Source: Phyllobacterium sophorae (lineage in GTDB: Bacteria; Pseudomonadota; Alphaproteobacteria; Rhizobiales; Rhizobiaceae). From it: 64,000 bases of DNA. A program made the translations under genes and the position numbers. Below, piece by piece: positions 1-8,237 of the stretch (the first letter of the stretch is position 1; each line of letters starts with the position of its first letter). The stretch is taken from assembly GCF_003010965.1 (NCBI RefSeq), contig NZ_PGGM01000010.1, positions 168,146 to 232,145 of the forward strand, given 5' to 3'. The notes below the pieces were generated by a model. It was not told the DNA's origin. It worked only from the letters and a program-made list of their open reading frames with translations, and made no database searches.

Positions 1-811
1 CGGGCATCGTCGAGACCCACCACGCCTCGAATACGACATCCCTGCCCTCGGCGACCATTGCTCCCCATTCTGGTTGCGGAGGCGGCACGCTGGCCCCCAG
101 AAACCCCAGTCCTGAGGTTATGAGAATGATGCTCGAAGCATCGAGTGTGGCACGGACAATTGCCGAAGGCAGGCAAAGCGGCAGAACGTGTGTGAGCATG
201 ATGCGGATGCGCGAGGCGCCGAGGACCTGTGCGGCCTGCACGAATTCGGAGCGCCGCATTGCCACGGACTCGGCCCGGGCGATGCGGGCATAGGAAGGCC
301 ACCCTGTCACTGCGATCGCGACGATCGCCGCCCCGATGCCGGGGCCAAGCGTGACCGCTACGGCAATCGCGAGAATAAGGCGCGGAAACGCCATGAACAC
401 ATCACAAAGTCGCATAATCGGCGTGTCAAGCCGTGCGAACAGCCCCGAAGCGATGCCGATCAGGACGCCCACCGGCGTCACGATCGCCAGAACCGAGGCA
501 ACAATGGCGAGCGTCGGCCCCGCGCCTGATACGACGCGCGAAAAGATATCGCGCCCGAGCGTGTCGGTCCCGAACCAGTGGACAGCAGACGGCGGTTGCA
601 AACGGTCGTTGAGGATCTGGAAACCGGGATCCTGGAGCGGCAGCACGGGTGCCAACACCGCCACGCCCACCATCAACAAAACAACGAGCAGACCGATGAC
701 CGCGATCGGATCGCGCAGCACCGCCCTGATATCGCGTGCGATCCTTCCCAGTTGCGCCTGGAGCGGGGTATTGGGACTATTGTCGAAAAGCCATTCCTTG
801 ACTGCGCCCAT
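1..811 (-). CDS. DppC-type ABC transporter permease (3' end beyond the window)
   Basis: Inner-membrane permease of the peptide/nickel (DppC/OppC) family, read on the minus strand. The protein begins MGAVKEWLFDN, has a first membrane helix rich in V and L at about residues 38-56, then the family-typical HWFGTDTLGRDIFSR segment, and further hydrophobic helices. The coding frame stays open to the left edge, so the C-terminus is missing. The ATG lies 3 bp after the stop of the upstream DppB-type gene, so the two are surely cotranscribed. No substrate can be read from the permease. The matching binding protein may be the sulfur-poor one at 9636-11300, since both carry the same upstream motif. Confidence 0.85.
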   Translation of the reverse strand, partial: MGAVKEWLFDNSPNTPLQAQLGRIARDIRAVLRDPIAVIGLLVVLLMVGVAVLAPVLPLQDPGFQILNDRLQPPSAVHWFGTDTLGRDIFSRVVSGAGPTLAIVASVLAIVTPVGVLIGIASGLFARLDTPIMRLCDVFMAFPRLILAIAVAVTLGPGIGAAIVAIAVTGWPSYARIARAESVAMRRSEFVQAAQVLGASRIRIMLTHVLPLCLPSAIVRATLDASSIILITSGLGFLGASVPPPQPEWGAMVAEGRDVVFEAWWVSTMP

Positions 812-814
812 TCG

Positions 815-1936
815 TCAGGCCCGCGTACGCGGATCGACGCGCGTTTGCGCGATTTCCGCCACCATGTTCAGCACCATGAACATGGTGCCGATGATCAACG
901 TTGCCGCCAGCACAGCACGCATATCGGACGCCATCAGGGACTGGGTGATGTAGAGTCCGAGCCCGGGCCAGGCGAACACTGTCTCCGTCAACACCGCTCC
1001 TTCGAGGAGATAGGCATAGCTCCAGGCGATAACGGCAAAGAGAGGGCCCGCCGCGTTGGGCAAGGCATGGCGCCACAATACCTTCGTTTCAGACAGTCCC
1101 TTCAGCCGTGCAACGTTGATATAGTCCTGGCGATACTGCCACAGCAGGAACCCGCGAGTGGTGCGAGCTATATCGCTCAAGGCAACCAATCCCAACAGCG
1201 AGGCAGGAAGGGCTATATGCGACACCGCATTGCCGAACGCCGCCGGGTTGCCACTGATTGCTGTATCTACCAGAACAAGGCCGGTCACTCTGGGGACCGT
1301 ATACTGATAGACGATGTCAAGCCTTCCTGGACCCCCTACCCAGCCGAGATGCGCATAAAACAGCAGCAGCCCCACCAATCCCATCCAGAAAATCGGTAGG
1401 GAATTTCCGAGGATCATGACCAGCCGCACGAGATTGTCCGGCCACCGCCCGGAGAATCGCACCGCAAGCAATCCAATTGGCACACCCAGCCCTACGCCGA
1501 GCGTGATTGCCACGCTCGCCAACTCGATCGTGGCGGGTAGAAAGCGGCCTATGTCCTCTACGACGGGATTTCCGGTTGTCGTGGCAACACCGAAATCTCC
1601 GCGCGCCATGTCCAGGCCGAACAGGACAAACTGCTCGGCTATCGGTTTGTCCAGATGCATCTCACGACGCACTTTTTCGTATAGTTCCTGCGGCGCATGA
1701 TCCCCGATCACCGTCAGAACAGGGTCGGTCGGCAGCAATCGGCCAATGGCGAAGACGACAAAAAGGAGGCCGAGCAGAACCACGCCCGGAACCACTGCGG
1801 CCGATGCCAGCCTCCCGGCAAATGCGGCGCAATATCGTAACGGTCCGGTTAAAGCGCGCAAAGCGAATGGCGAACTGCCGTAGTCTCGAAAGACAGCACG
1901 GCGCGGCGCAGAAACTGCCGGGATCTCTTCCGCCAT
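815..1936 (-). CDS. DppB-type ABC transporter permease
   Basis: Inner-membrane permease of the DppB/OppB family, 373 residues from the chosen start. It has an N-terminal helix after the ALTGPLRYC segment, the periplasmic region with the LPTDPV motif, and four to five C-terminal helices with the EAA-type loop (RLKGLSETKVLWRHALPNA) that docks on the ATPase. I start it at 1936, MAEEIPAV, because AGGGAG lies about 8 bases upstream; an in-frame start at 1987 has no such site. The long N-terminal tail before the first helix is unusual for the family. Pairs with the DppC-type gene downstream. A copy of the shared 15-bp motif lies about 85 bp upstream. Confidence 0.85.
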   Translation of the reverse strand: MAEEIPAVSAPRRAVFRDYGSSPFALRALTGPLRYCAAFAGRLASAAVVPGVVLLGLLFVVFAIGRLLPTDPVLTVIGDHAPQELYEKVRREMHLDKPIAEQFVLFGLDMARGDFGVATTTGNPVVEDIGRFLPATIELASVAITLGVGLGVPIGLLAVRFSGRWPDNLVRLVMILGNSLPIFWMGLVGLLLFYAHLGWVGGPGRLDIVYQYTVPRVTGLVLVDTAISGNPAAFGNAVSHIALPASLLGLVALSDIARTTRGFLLWQYRQDYINVARLKGLSETKVLWRHALPNAAGPLFAVIAWSYAYLLEGAVLTETVFAWPGLGLYITQSLMASDMRAVLAATLIIGTMFMVLNMVAEIAQTRVDPRTRA

Positions 1937-2020
1937 CAAGTTGCTCCCTGCGATCTCTGACCAGACGGCAACCAGCGAGGTTGCCAAAGCTTAAGCAACA
2001 ATTCCACACCAGGAGCTACA

Positions 2021-2035
2021 TTGCTAACAATATTG
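2021..2035. promoter_or_regulatory. Shared 15-bp motif, copy 1 (upstream of dppB-type gene)
   Basis: TTGCTAACAATATTG. It fits the pattern TTGNTAACANTNTTG seen at three other places (2953, 6705, 11429), each upstream of a transport gene or the GntR gene. Probably an operator for the GntR protein encoded at 2189-2842; this is inference from position and repetition. Confidence 0.45.
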
Positions 2036-2188
2036 ATTTCACTATTTGCAGATTTTTGAGATATATTTCCCGCGACAGCCCAGGAATCGAAACTTTTGCA
2101 GCATGCGGCGAGGTCCACAGACTTGCACACCGATCATCGTCATCCAACGCCTTCGCAGCAGGCAAGCGCTCCAGGAAAGCAGAAAACT

Positions 2189-2842
2189 TCAGGCGTTCAC
2201 GCGAGCCAGGTTCTGCTCCAAGGCCTTTGCAACATTGTTGAGGTGCTCGAGCATTGCCTTTCCGGCACGCACACCATTTGCGGCGCAGATCGCATCGACA
2301 ATTTCCTCCAGCTCCTGGATGGATTGTTTGATACGGCCCGGGAACAAAACCGTTTGAAACCGGAAGCGTGCGATCTGAGCATTCAGCGTTGCGACGATGC
2401 GGCTTGCGGTCGAAAGAGCGGCGATGCGCCGAATCTCGGTGTGAAGTTTGTTTATCTCATGCAAGTATTCAACATAGGCTTCCTCGGCACGGGCCTGCTT
2501 GATTGCCGTCAAAATCTTCTTGAGGCGCTCGCCATCATCTGCGGTCGCCTTGGCGGCAGCGTTGCGTGCAATGAGCGTCTCAAGTGACGCAACCGTCTGA
2601 AGGATTTCAACCGCCTCCTGCTGGCTGATCACACGTACGCGCGCACCCTTGTTGCGCTCGACTTCGACAAGGCCTTCCTGATCCAGCTTCCCTAGCGCCA
2701 GCTTCACATTGACCCGATTGACGCCCAACCACTCTGCCAATTCTATCTCAGGAAGCCGCTGACCCGGGAGAAAATGCCCTGTCTCGATCGCCTTGCGCAG
2801 CTTTGCCACCGGATCGTTCTGTCGTTTGGAAACCCTCACCAC
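2189..2842 (-). CDS. GntR-family (FCD-type) transcriptional regulator
   Basis: DNA-binding regulator with an N-terminal winged helix (PGQRLPEIELAEWLGVNRVNVKLAL, about residues 24-48) and an all-helical C-terminal ligand domain of the FCD type (about 80-215) with several acidic and histidine positions (ETLIARNAA, HTEIRRIA). The start is uncertain: I use GTG at 2842 because GGAAAGAG lies about 8-12 bases upstream; ATG at 2869 is the alternative, and earlier starts add residues with no family match. It sits between a peptide-type permease pair and a polar amino acid transporter on the same strand, and a motif shared by all of them lies upstream, so it likely controls these operons and itself. 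Confidence 0.85.
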   Translation of the reverse strand: MVRVSKRQNDPVAKLRKAIETGHFLPGQRLPEIELAEWLGVNRVNVKLALGKLDQEGLVEVERNKGARVRVISQQEAVEILQTVASLETLIARNAAAKATADDGERLKKILTAIKQARAEEAYVEYLHEINKLHTEIRRIAALSTASRIVATLNAQIARFRFQTVLFPGRIKQSIQELEEIVDAICAANGVRAGKAMLEHLNNVAKALEQNLARVNA

Positions 2843-2952
2843 CTTTAATCTCTTTCCTTTCAATCGCATGAATAACGGTCGACACCCCGCCGACCTGTCA
2901 CTGTTTGTGACAAAACGGTGAATGCGCCACCGTTCTCCCCGAACCGAATATT

Positions 2953-2967
2953 TGGCATACAATATTG
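2953..2967. promoter_or_regulatory. Shared 15-bp motif, copy 2 (upstream of gntR)
   Basis: TGGCATACAATATTG, matching 12 of 15 positions of copy 1. It is embedded in an inverted repeat, TGGCA..TGCCA, at 2953-2970. Located about 110 bp before the GntR start, consistent with autoregulation. Confidence 0.4.
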
Positions 2968-3231
2968 CCATCAATCGCGCGAGCAAGAGGATAATTTTGC
3001 GCAAGGCGCTATTTGCGAAAAAATAATGCAGCACGTTGCACGGGAGTGCGGAACCTCCACCCCAACTGCCCGGTCATAAAGGGCGTGCACGCCGGGAGAA
3101 GGCCCGGCGCTATGACTTCAAATTCGGTGATCGCCCCTCTTAAGGAAGAGGACAACCTTCGACTGACAGGAGAGCAATATGGGGCACCCACCGGCGTTCC
3201 GATCCTGTGTGAAAAGGCAGCAATCTGCTCG

Positions 3232-4020
3232 TCAGGCTTCCAGGATGGCCCTGAGGAAAGCTTTCGTACGATTGTTCGCAGGGGATTCGAATATCTGCGC
3301 CGGACTGCCCTGTTCGATGATGCGGCCGCCTTCGAGGAAGCATACTCGATCCGAAATTTCCCTGGCCAGCCCCATATGGTGTGTGACCATTAACGTCGTG
3401 AACTGATGCTCTCGGGCCAACGCACGTATAACCGACAGGACCTCGCCGACCGTTTCAGGGTCCAGCGCCGATGTGACCTCGTCAAACAGCAAGATCTTGG
3501 GACGCATTGCGAGCGCGCGGGCAATCGCCACACGCTGCTGCTGACCGCCAGACAACTGGATGGGAAAGCTGTTCTGCTTGTCGGCAAGCCCAACAAGATT
3601 CAATAGTTCGATCGCGCGGTCGTAAGCTTCATCCTTGGAGAGCCGCAGCACACGAATGGGCGCTTCCGCGATGTTTCGCAGTGCGCTCATGTGCGGAAAC
3701 AGATTGAAACTCTGGAAAACCATGCCGACTTTACGACGAATCGCGCGAGTTTGCGCCGCCGCAGCCTGCTCGCTGAGTTTATCGGGGCCATGATCGACCC
3801 AGAGGGCCTCGCCATCGACGGTGACTGCGCCAGCCTGCACGTTCTCCAGCGTCATGAGGATGCGCAGAATCGTTGATTTTCCTGAGCCGCTCGGACCGAT
3901 AAGCGTCAGATTTTCATTTGGCGCAACCTCGAGATTCAGCCGTTCGAGAACCGTGACGTCCCCGAATTTCTTCGTGACCTCGCGGAAGGTGATGATCGGA
4001 GAATGAGGTTGATCAACCAT
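3232..4020 (-). CDS. Polar amino acid-type ABC transporter ATPase (EhuA/GlnQ-like)
   Basis: Cytoplasmic ATPase of the polar amino acid uptake family, 262 residues. Walker A GPSGSGKST is at residues 42-50, the signature LSGGQQQR at about 157, Walker B ILLFDEVTSALD at about 177, and the H-loop THH follows. The insertion after VDGEALW is typical of EhuA-like members. The ATG at 4020 overlaps the end of the permease gene by 8 bp; a longer open frame to 4248 lies inside the permease and is rejected. Last gene of a minus-strand operon: binding protein, permease, permease, ATPase. Confidence 0.9.
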   Translation of the reverse strand: MVDQPHSPIITFREVTKKFGDVTVLERLNLEVAPNENLTLIGPSGSGKSTILRILMTLENVQAGAVTVDGEALWVDHGPDKLSEQAAAAQTRAIRRKVGMVFQSFNLFPHMSALRNIAEAPIRVLRLSKDEAYDRAIELLNLVGLADKQNSFPIQLSGGQQQRVAIARALAMRPKILLFDEVTSALDPETVGEVLSVIRALAREHQFTTLMVTHHMGLAREISDRVCFLEGGRIIEQGSPAQIFESPANNRTKAFLRAILEA

Positions 4021-4726
4021 GTATGGTCCTCCGGCCAAGCCACGCCTGCGAGGCAGCATTTTCGAGAACTCGGATAACGAATGAGGTAGCCAGACTGATA
4101 GCCAGGAAGATGAGGCCGCAGAGGGTGATTGGCTCGATATACTGGAAATGGTCCGCCCCATGCTGCATGGCGACGAACATGATGTCCGTAACGGCGATTG
4201 ATGCAAGCAATGGCGTTTCCTTGAAGATTGACACCAACAGGTTGCCAAGCGCCGGGATCAAGAAAGGAATGAGTTGCGGCACAATGATGTAGCGATAGGT
4301 ATCGACGCGTGAAAAACCAAGAGCGGCGACAGCATCACGCTGCCCGTGCGGCAAGGCTTCAAGACCCGAACGATACGCTTCCGACACATAGCAACCATAG
4401 TGGATCGACAAGGCGAGGATACCGGTCGCAATCGCCGGCAACATCACGCCGACCTGGGGCAGAACGAAAAAATAGAAATATATCTGCAAGAGCAGCGGCG
4501 TGGAGCGGATGAAATCGGACAGAAGAATTGCCGGCTGCGCGATCAGCCTGATACTCGAGCGGCGGGCCGACAACACGGGTATCCCAATCACCAGTGCGCC
4601 CGCAAATGCGAAAAGTGCAACGTAAATCGTCACTCCCGCAGCGGCAATCAGCTTCGGCAGTATGACGACCGCAACGTTCAGCCGGAACCAGTCCGGTCCG
4701 ATAATGTCAGGGCCGAATATACTCAT
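4013..4726 (-). CDS. Polar amino acid-type ABC permease (EhuD-like)
   Basis: Inner-membrane permease of the His/Glu/Gln family, about 237 residues. It has an N-terminal helix after the VVILPKLIAAAG segment and the EAA loop (EALPHGQRDAVAALGFS) before the last helices. Starts at 4726 (MSIFGPDI) and 4768 are both possible; neither has a clear ribosome site. About 300 bp separate it from the other permease, more than usual for such operons. Works with the second permease and ATPase as a heterodimeric channel. Confidence 0.85.
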   Translation of the reverse strand: MSIFGPDIIGPDWFRLNVAVVILPKLIAAAGVTIYVALFAFAGALVIGIPVLSARRSSIRLIAQPAILLSDFIRSTPLLLQIYFYFFVLPQVGVMLPAIATGILALSIHYGCYVSEAYRSGLEALPHGQRDAVAALGFSRVDTYRYIIVPQLIPFLIPALGNLLVSIFKETPLLASIAVTDIMFVAMQHGADHFQYIEPITLCGLIFLAISLATSFVIRVLENAASQAWLGRRTIHG

Positions 4727-5027
4727 TTGAAGAAAGCCCGGTGCGTGGAAATGAATTCCTGCCACCATGGAATGTGACGGACTTGTCCGCCGCCGCGCAT
4801 CCGACCAGGATCGTCAGGTGCGACAATCGGTTTTCGTAACCGGGCGCATATTTCTCGTCGCATTTTCCGGGCTGCAACGACGATCACAGCCCGCATTTCG
4901 GAAGATGGTCTCCGCGGTTGCGACCCGGCCTCAATACCGTATTCAAGACGCACGTTTGCCGATCCGGCTCGGCGGTGGCTTCTCCCGGCGATACCTTCGT
5001 AACCTGCCCACTCCGTTCCAGCAGTCC

Positions 5028-5699
5028 TCATCTTACGGGACTCGCAACGGTACGCCGTTTCCACCTGCCGAAACGGATCTCCATCAATCCCATGACACGA
5101 ATGATCAACTGGGCGCCCGCGAAATAGATGCACAAAACAACCACCAGCACAGGGACGGGCTGGTAGGTGCTGACAATAATCGAGTGGGCCTGCTCGGTGA
5201 GCTCCGCGAGGCCGATCAGGGAGACAATGGAAGTACCCTTGAGAAGCATGACGAACTCGTTGCCCATCAATGGCAGCAAGGCCACCAGCGCCTGAGGGAG
5301 CACGACATACCGGATGCGCTGAAAGGTATTCATTCCCAGCGCCACAGCCGCTTCATGTTGGCTTCCAGGAATGGAAAGGACCGCCGACCTTATATACTCT
5401 GAAGAATAGGCAGCGTGCGTTAACGCGCACCCTATGACGGAGGCCTCCCAAACTGTCAGTCGCATGCCTATAAATGGAAAAGCAAAATAGAGCCAAAACA
5501 ACGTGACATAGAGGGAAATACCCCGAAAAAACTCGACATAGACTGAAGCCAGATAACGGGCCGAACGAAATCGGGATAAGCGCGCGAGGCCGATGACGAT
5601 CGCCAAACTCGAGCCCAATATCAACACGGTCGCAAACAGCAACACTGTTTGCACAAGTCCCCCAAGCAACAGCGGGACCCACTCAAGCAGATCTTGCAT
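5028..5699 (-). CDS. Polar amino acid-type ABC permease (EhuC-like)
   Basis: Inner-membrane permease, 223 residues, starting MQDLLEWVPLLLGG. First helix at about 10-35, the family motif VEFFRGISLYVTLFWLYFA at about 55-73, and the EAA loop SIPGSQHEAAVALGMN at about 109-124 before the C-terminal helices. Lies 80 bp downstream of the binding-protein gene and pairs with the permease at 4013-4726. Similar in layout to EhuC of ectoine transporters, but no ectoine-degradation genes lie nearby, so the substrate is open. Confidence 0.88.
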   Translation of the reverse strand: MQDLLEWVPLLLGGLVQTVLLFATVLILGSSLAIVIGLARLSRFRSARYLASVYVEFFRGISLYVTLFWLYFAFPFIGMRLTVWEASVIGCALTHAAYSSEYIRSAVLSIPGSQHEAAVALGMNTFQRIRYVVLPQALVALLPLMGNEFVMLLKGTSIVSLIGLAELTEQAHSIIVSTYQPVPVLVVVLCIYFAGAQLIIRVMGLMEIRFGRWKRRTVASPVR

Positions 5700-5779
5700 G
5701 TGCCGGTCCCTCCGTAATTTGCAGATCGACAGAAATCATGATCGCTTGGCCCATATCGACAAGGGGAGCTACAGGCCCA

Positions 5780-6643
5780 TCACTGCTTGCAAATGTCGGC
5801 GATCTTCACCTCTGGTGAGGGAATATCCGTGGCAGAAACCGCATATTTTGCAAGAATGGCTTCGTATTCCGGTGTCCCTTTGAGGCTGCGTAGGGCATCG
5901 TTGAATTTGGTAACGAGCTCCTGGTCGTCCTTGCGGAAACCAAAACCAAGATAATTTATGGATGGCTTTCCATCGAACACCGGAAGCGTGAACGGCAAAG
6001 CACGCTCAATTGTCTTGCCGCCATCGGCTGCAACAGCCTCGTTGGCTGCAAAGATGGTCGACGTCGTCAAGTCGACACGCCCAGACTTCAATGCGAAAGA
6101 GACTTCTGGAAAATCCTGAAAAACGACAAGCTGGCTCTCTGGAATACCCAGCCGCTCGAAATCCTTGCGGGAAGCCGAGCCCTGCTGCGTACCGATCTTG
6201 ATATCCGGGTTTTTGAGAACATCGTCGTAACTATGGATGTTCTTGGGATTTCCCTTCCGGACGGTAATAGCATCGGCAATCTGGATGTGCGGTTCGGCAA
6301 AAGCAATTTCCGCGCATCGTGAGGGACGGATGAAAAGACCTGCCGCGATTACATCGAAATACCCTGCCTTGAGGCCGGGTATCAACGCACTGAATTGAAC
6401 AGCCACCCCTTCGACCTTTGGCACACCGAGCTTGGCGAAAGCAGCACGCGCCAGCTCGTAATCCACTCCGGCGAGACTGCCATCGGGTTGCTTGAAGCTA
6501 TATGGTTTCTCATTGGCAAAGCCAATCTGCACGATGCCGTCACGCTTTATGCGCTCCAACGTCGTTTCAGCCGCCGCAGAAGAAACAGCAAGGCCCGACA
6601 AAAAAGCAGCAGTGACCGATGCCCACAGAATTCGTTTAAACAT
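5780..6643 (-). CDS. Periplasmic binding protein of a polar amino acid ABC transporter (EhuB-like)
   Basis: Secreted solute-binding protein of SBP family 3, 287 residues. The first about 25 residues form a Sec signal peptide ending SSAAA. The mature part opens with TTLERIKRDGIVQIGFANEKPY and has GLKAGYFDVIAAGLFI, as in EhuB proteins. After the start Met there is no further Met and only two Cys (CAE near residue 107 and CKQ at the C-terminus), which could form a disulfide. This sulfur-poor make-up and the neighbouring monooxygenases hint at expression under sulfur limitation, so the ligand may be a sulfur-containing amino compound. First gene of its operon. Confidence 0.88.
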   Translation of the reverse strand: MFKRILWASVTAAFLSGLAVSSAAAETTLERIKRDGIVQIGFANEKPYSFKQPDGSLAGVDYELARAAFAKLGVPKVEGVAVQFSALIPGLKAGYFDVIAAGLFIRPSRCAEIAFAEPHIQIADAITVRKGNPKNIHSYDDVLKNPDIKIGTQQGSASRKDFERLGIPESQLVVFQDFPEVSFALKSGRVDLTTSTIFAANEAVAADGGKTIERALPFTLPVFDGKPSINYLGFGFRKDDQELVTKFNDALRSLKGTPEYEAILAKYAVSATDIPSPEVKIADICKQ

Positions 6644-6704
6644 GCCTTATCCAACCCCAAATTAATGTTAATTTTGCAGCCTCAATATAGGGAGGAAAGC
6701 ATTA

Positions 6705-6719
6705 TTGTTAACAATGTTG
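6705..6719. promoter_or_regulatory. Shared 15-bp motif, copy 3 (upstream of ehuB-like gene)
   Basis: TTGTTAACAATGTTG, containing the perfect palindrome ATTGTTAACAAT at 6704-6715. It matches copy 1 at 13 of 15 positions and lies 62 bp before the binding-protein start in an AT-rich stretch. Probable operator. Confidence 0.45.
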
Positions 6720-6847
6720 TTTTCAATTATTCGCCTCCACGGCGAATGTTTTGCCAGTGATGATCCTACGGCTAGAAGACATTCCTGTTTCATTGGATCC
6801 GTCTGCCAGCAGGATTCTGGCTCCGCTGGGCAACGATCGAACTTCCG

Positions 6848-8194
6848 TCAGCGAGCGAGACGCGACGCGTTCTCGGCGTGAGAACGTCCTTGCCCGAACA
6901 GTGTTTCGCGAAAGGTGGACCGGCGCTCTGCAATACGGCCCCGGTTACGCAACTCGGGCATGACCTGATCGACGAATTCGAAAATCGTAGTGGGTGTGAC
7001 GATGGAGTTTAGATTGAACCCGTCCAGACCGGTTTCATCTACGATCGATTCCAGCCGATCCGCGATATCGACTGGTGTGCCGACAAGTATACCGGCGCCA
7101 AAACGTCCCACATCATCGATCACTTCCTGCACCCGGAAAGACCGGTCGGACTGTGTCGTGTATTGGGCCGCGCGCGACTGGTTCGCTTCCGTCGCGGTGT
7201 AGGTCAGGACAGAATCCGGATCGAGGGCGGCCAGGTCGTAGCCGGACGATCCGCAGTATTGCGCGAGCGCCGATTCAGCGGAACGATAACGTGCATATTC
7301 CTCGAACTGCTCGCGAGCTTCGGCGCGCGTTGGGGCAACGATTGCCGTCTGTTGATGGAACATCAGAATGTCGCCGGGATCGCGGCCGAAGTCGACCGCA
7401 CGCTTGCGTATGCTTGCAATGTTCTCCTTGACTGCGGCCAATGTCCGCCCCTGCACAAACACGCACTCCGCGTGCCGGGCGGCAAAATCGCGTCCGGCTT
7501 TCGAACTTCCGGCCTGAAAGATCACAGGCGTACGCTGCGGTGATGGCTCACACACATGCGGACCGGCAACTTTAAAGACGTCGCCCTGATGGCTGATGTC
7601 GTGAACCCGCGCGGGGTCGATATGGATGTTGTTTGCCACGTCGAACTTGACCGCGCCATCCTCCCAGCTCGCCTCCCACAGTTTGTAGCAAACCGACAGA
7701 AACTCATCGGCGATGGCGTATCTGCGGTCGTGCGCGATCGGCTCACTCAGCCCGAAATAGCGGGCGGTACTGGCAATATAAGACGTAACGACGTTGAGGC
7801 CGATGCGGCCGTTTGTCAGGTGGTCGAGGGTGGAGAGGCGCCGGGCCACATGGAAGGGATGTTCGTATGTTGTCGAAATCGTGGTCGCAAAACCGAGGCT
7901 TGTCGTGGCCTGAGCCATGCTTGGAATGAGCAGTGATGGATCATTGGAGGGAAATTGCATGGCATAGCGGATTGCGGTCTCCGGCGAGCCTTTGTAAACG
8001 TCAGACGCACCAAAAAAATCGCCGAGAAAAAGTGCGGTGAACCCTCCCTCTTCGATCTTGCGCGCGATTGTCACCCAGAAATTGATGTCATTATACTCAT
8101 GGTGCCGGCTGTCTGGGTGTCTCCACAGACCGTGAGAATCGCCTGTGCGATTGTTCATCTCAAACAGATTGAAGAAAATTGGTTTCTTGAGCAT
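6848..8194 (-). CDS. LLM-class FMN-dependent monooxygenase (NtaA/SnaA/DszA family)
   Basis: Bacterial luciferase-like monooxygenase, 448 residues, of the NtaA/SnaA/DszA/SoxA family that uses reduced FMN and oxygen to cleave C-N or C-S bonds. Family marks: RHPDSRHHEYNDINFW near the start, FLGDFFG, the substrate-dependent STTYEHPFHVARRLSTLDHLT segment, GRIGLNVVTS, and VIFQAGSSKAGRDFAARHAE. It lies 43 bp after a second member of the same family, both downstream of a peptide-type binding protein. Its flavin reductase is not in this operon. Unlike its neighbours it keeps several Cys and Met. Exact substrate unknown; a sulfur compound is likely from context. Confidence 0.88.
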   Translation of the reverse strand: MLKKPIFFNLFEMNNRTGDSHGLWRHPDSRHHEYNDINFWVTIARKIEEGGFTALFLGDFFGASDVYKGSPETAIRYAMQFPSNDPSLLIPSMAQATTSLGFATTISTTYEHPFHVARRLSTLDHLTNGRIGLNVVTSYIASTARYFGLSEPIAHDRRYAIADEFLSVCYKLWEASWEDGAVKFDVANNIHIDPARVHDISHQGDVFKVAGPHVCEPSPQRTPVIFQAGSSKAGRDFAARHAECVFVQGRTLAAVKENIASIRKRAVDFGRDPGDILMFHQQTAIVAPTRAEAREQFEEYARYRSAESALAQYCGSSGYDLAALDPDSVLTYTATEANQSRAAQYTTQSDRSFRVQEVIDDVGRFGAGILVGTPVDIADRLESIVDETGLDGFNLNSIVTPTTIFEFVDQVMPELRNRGRIAERRSTFRETLFGQGRSHAENASRLAR

Positions 8195-8237
8195 CTGGTC
8201 TTCAGCTATCTCTACATTCGAGTTCCGGGTCTCTTGT

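Noticed and set aside
578..1399. Long plus-strand frame of 273 codons at the left edge
   Set aside because: It is the complement of the DppB/DppC-type genes; rich in His, Gln and Arg with no recognisable domain.
4723..5133. Open frame of 136 codons between the two polar amino acid permeases
   Set aside because: It overlaps the end of the EhuC-like gene, has no family match and an Arg-rich composition typical of an antisense-frame artefact.
3232..6643. Calling the transporter an ectoine uptake system (ehuABCD)
   Set aside because: The binding protein and ATPase resemble Ehu proteins, but no ectoine-breakdown genes lie nearby, the regulator is FCD-type and not MocR-type, and the context points to sulfur.
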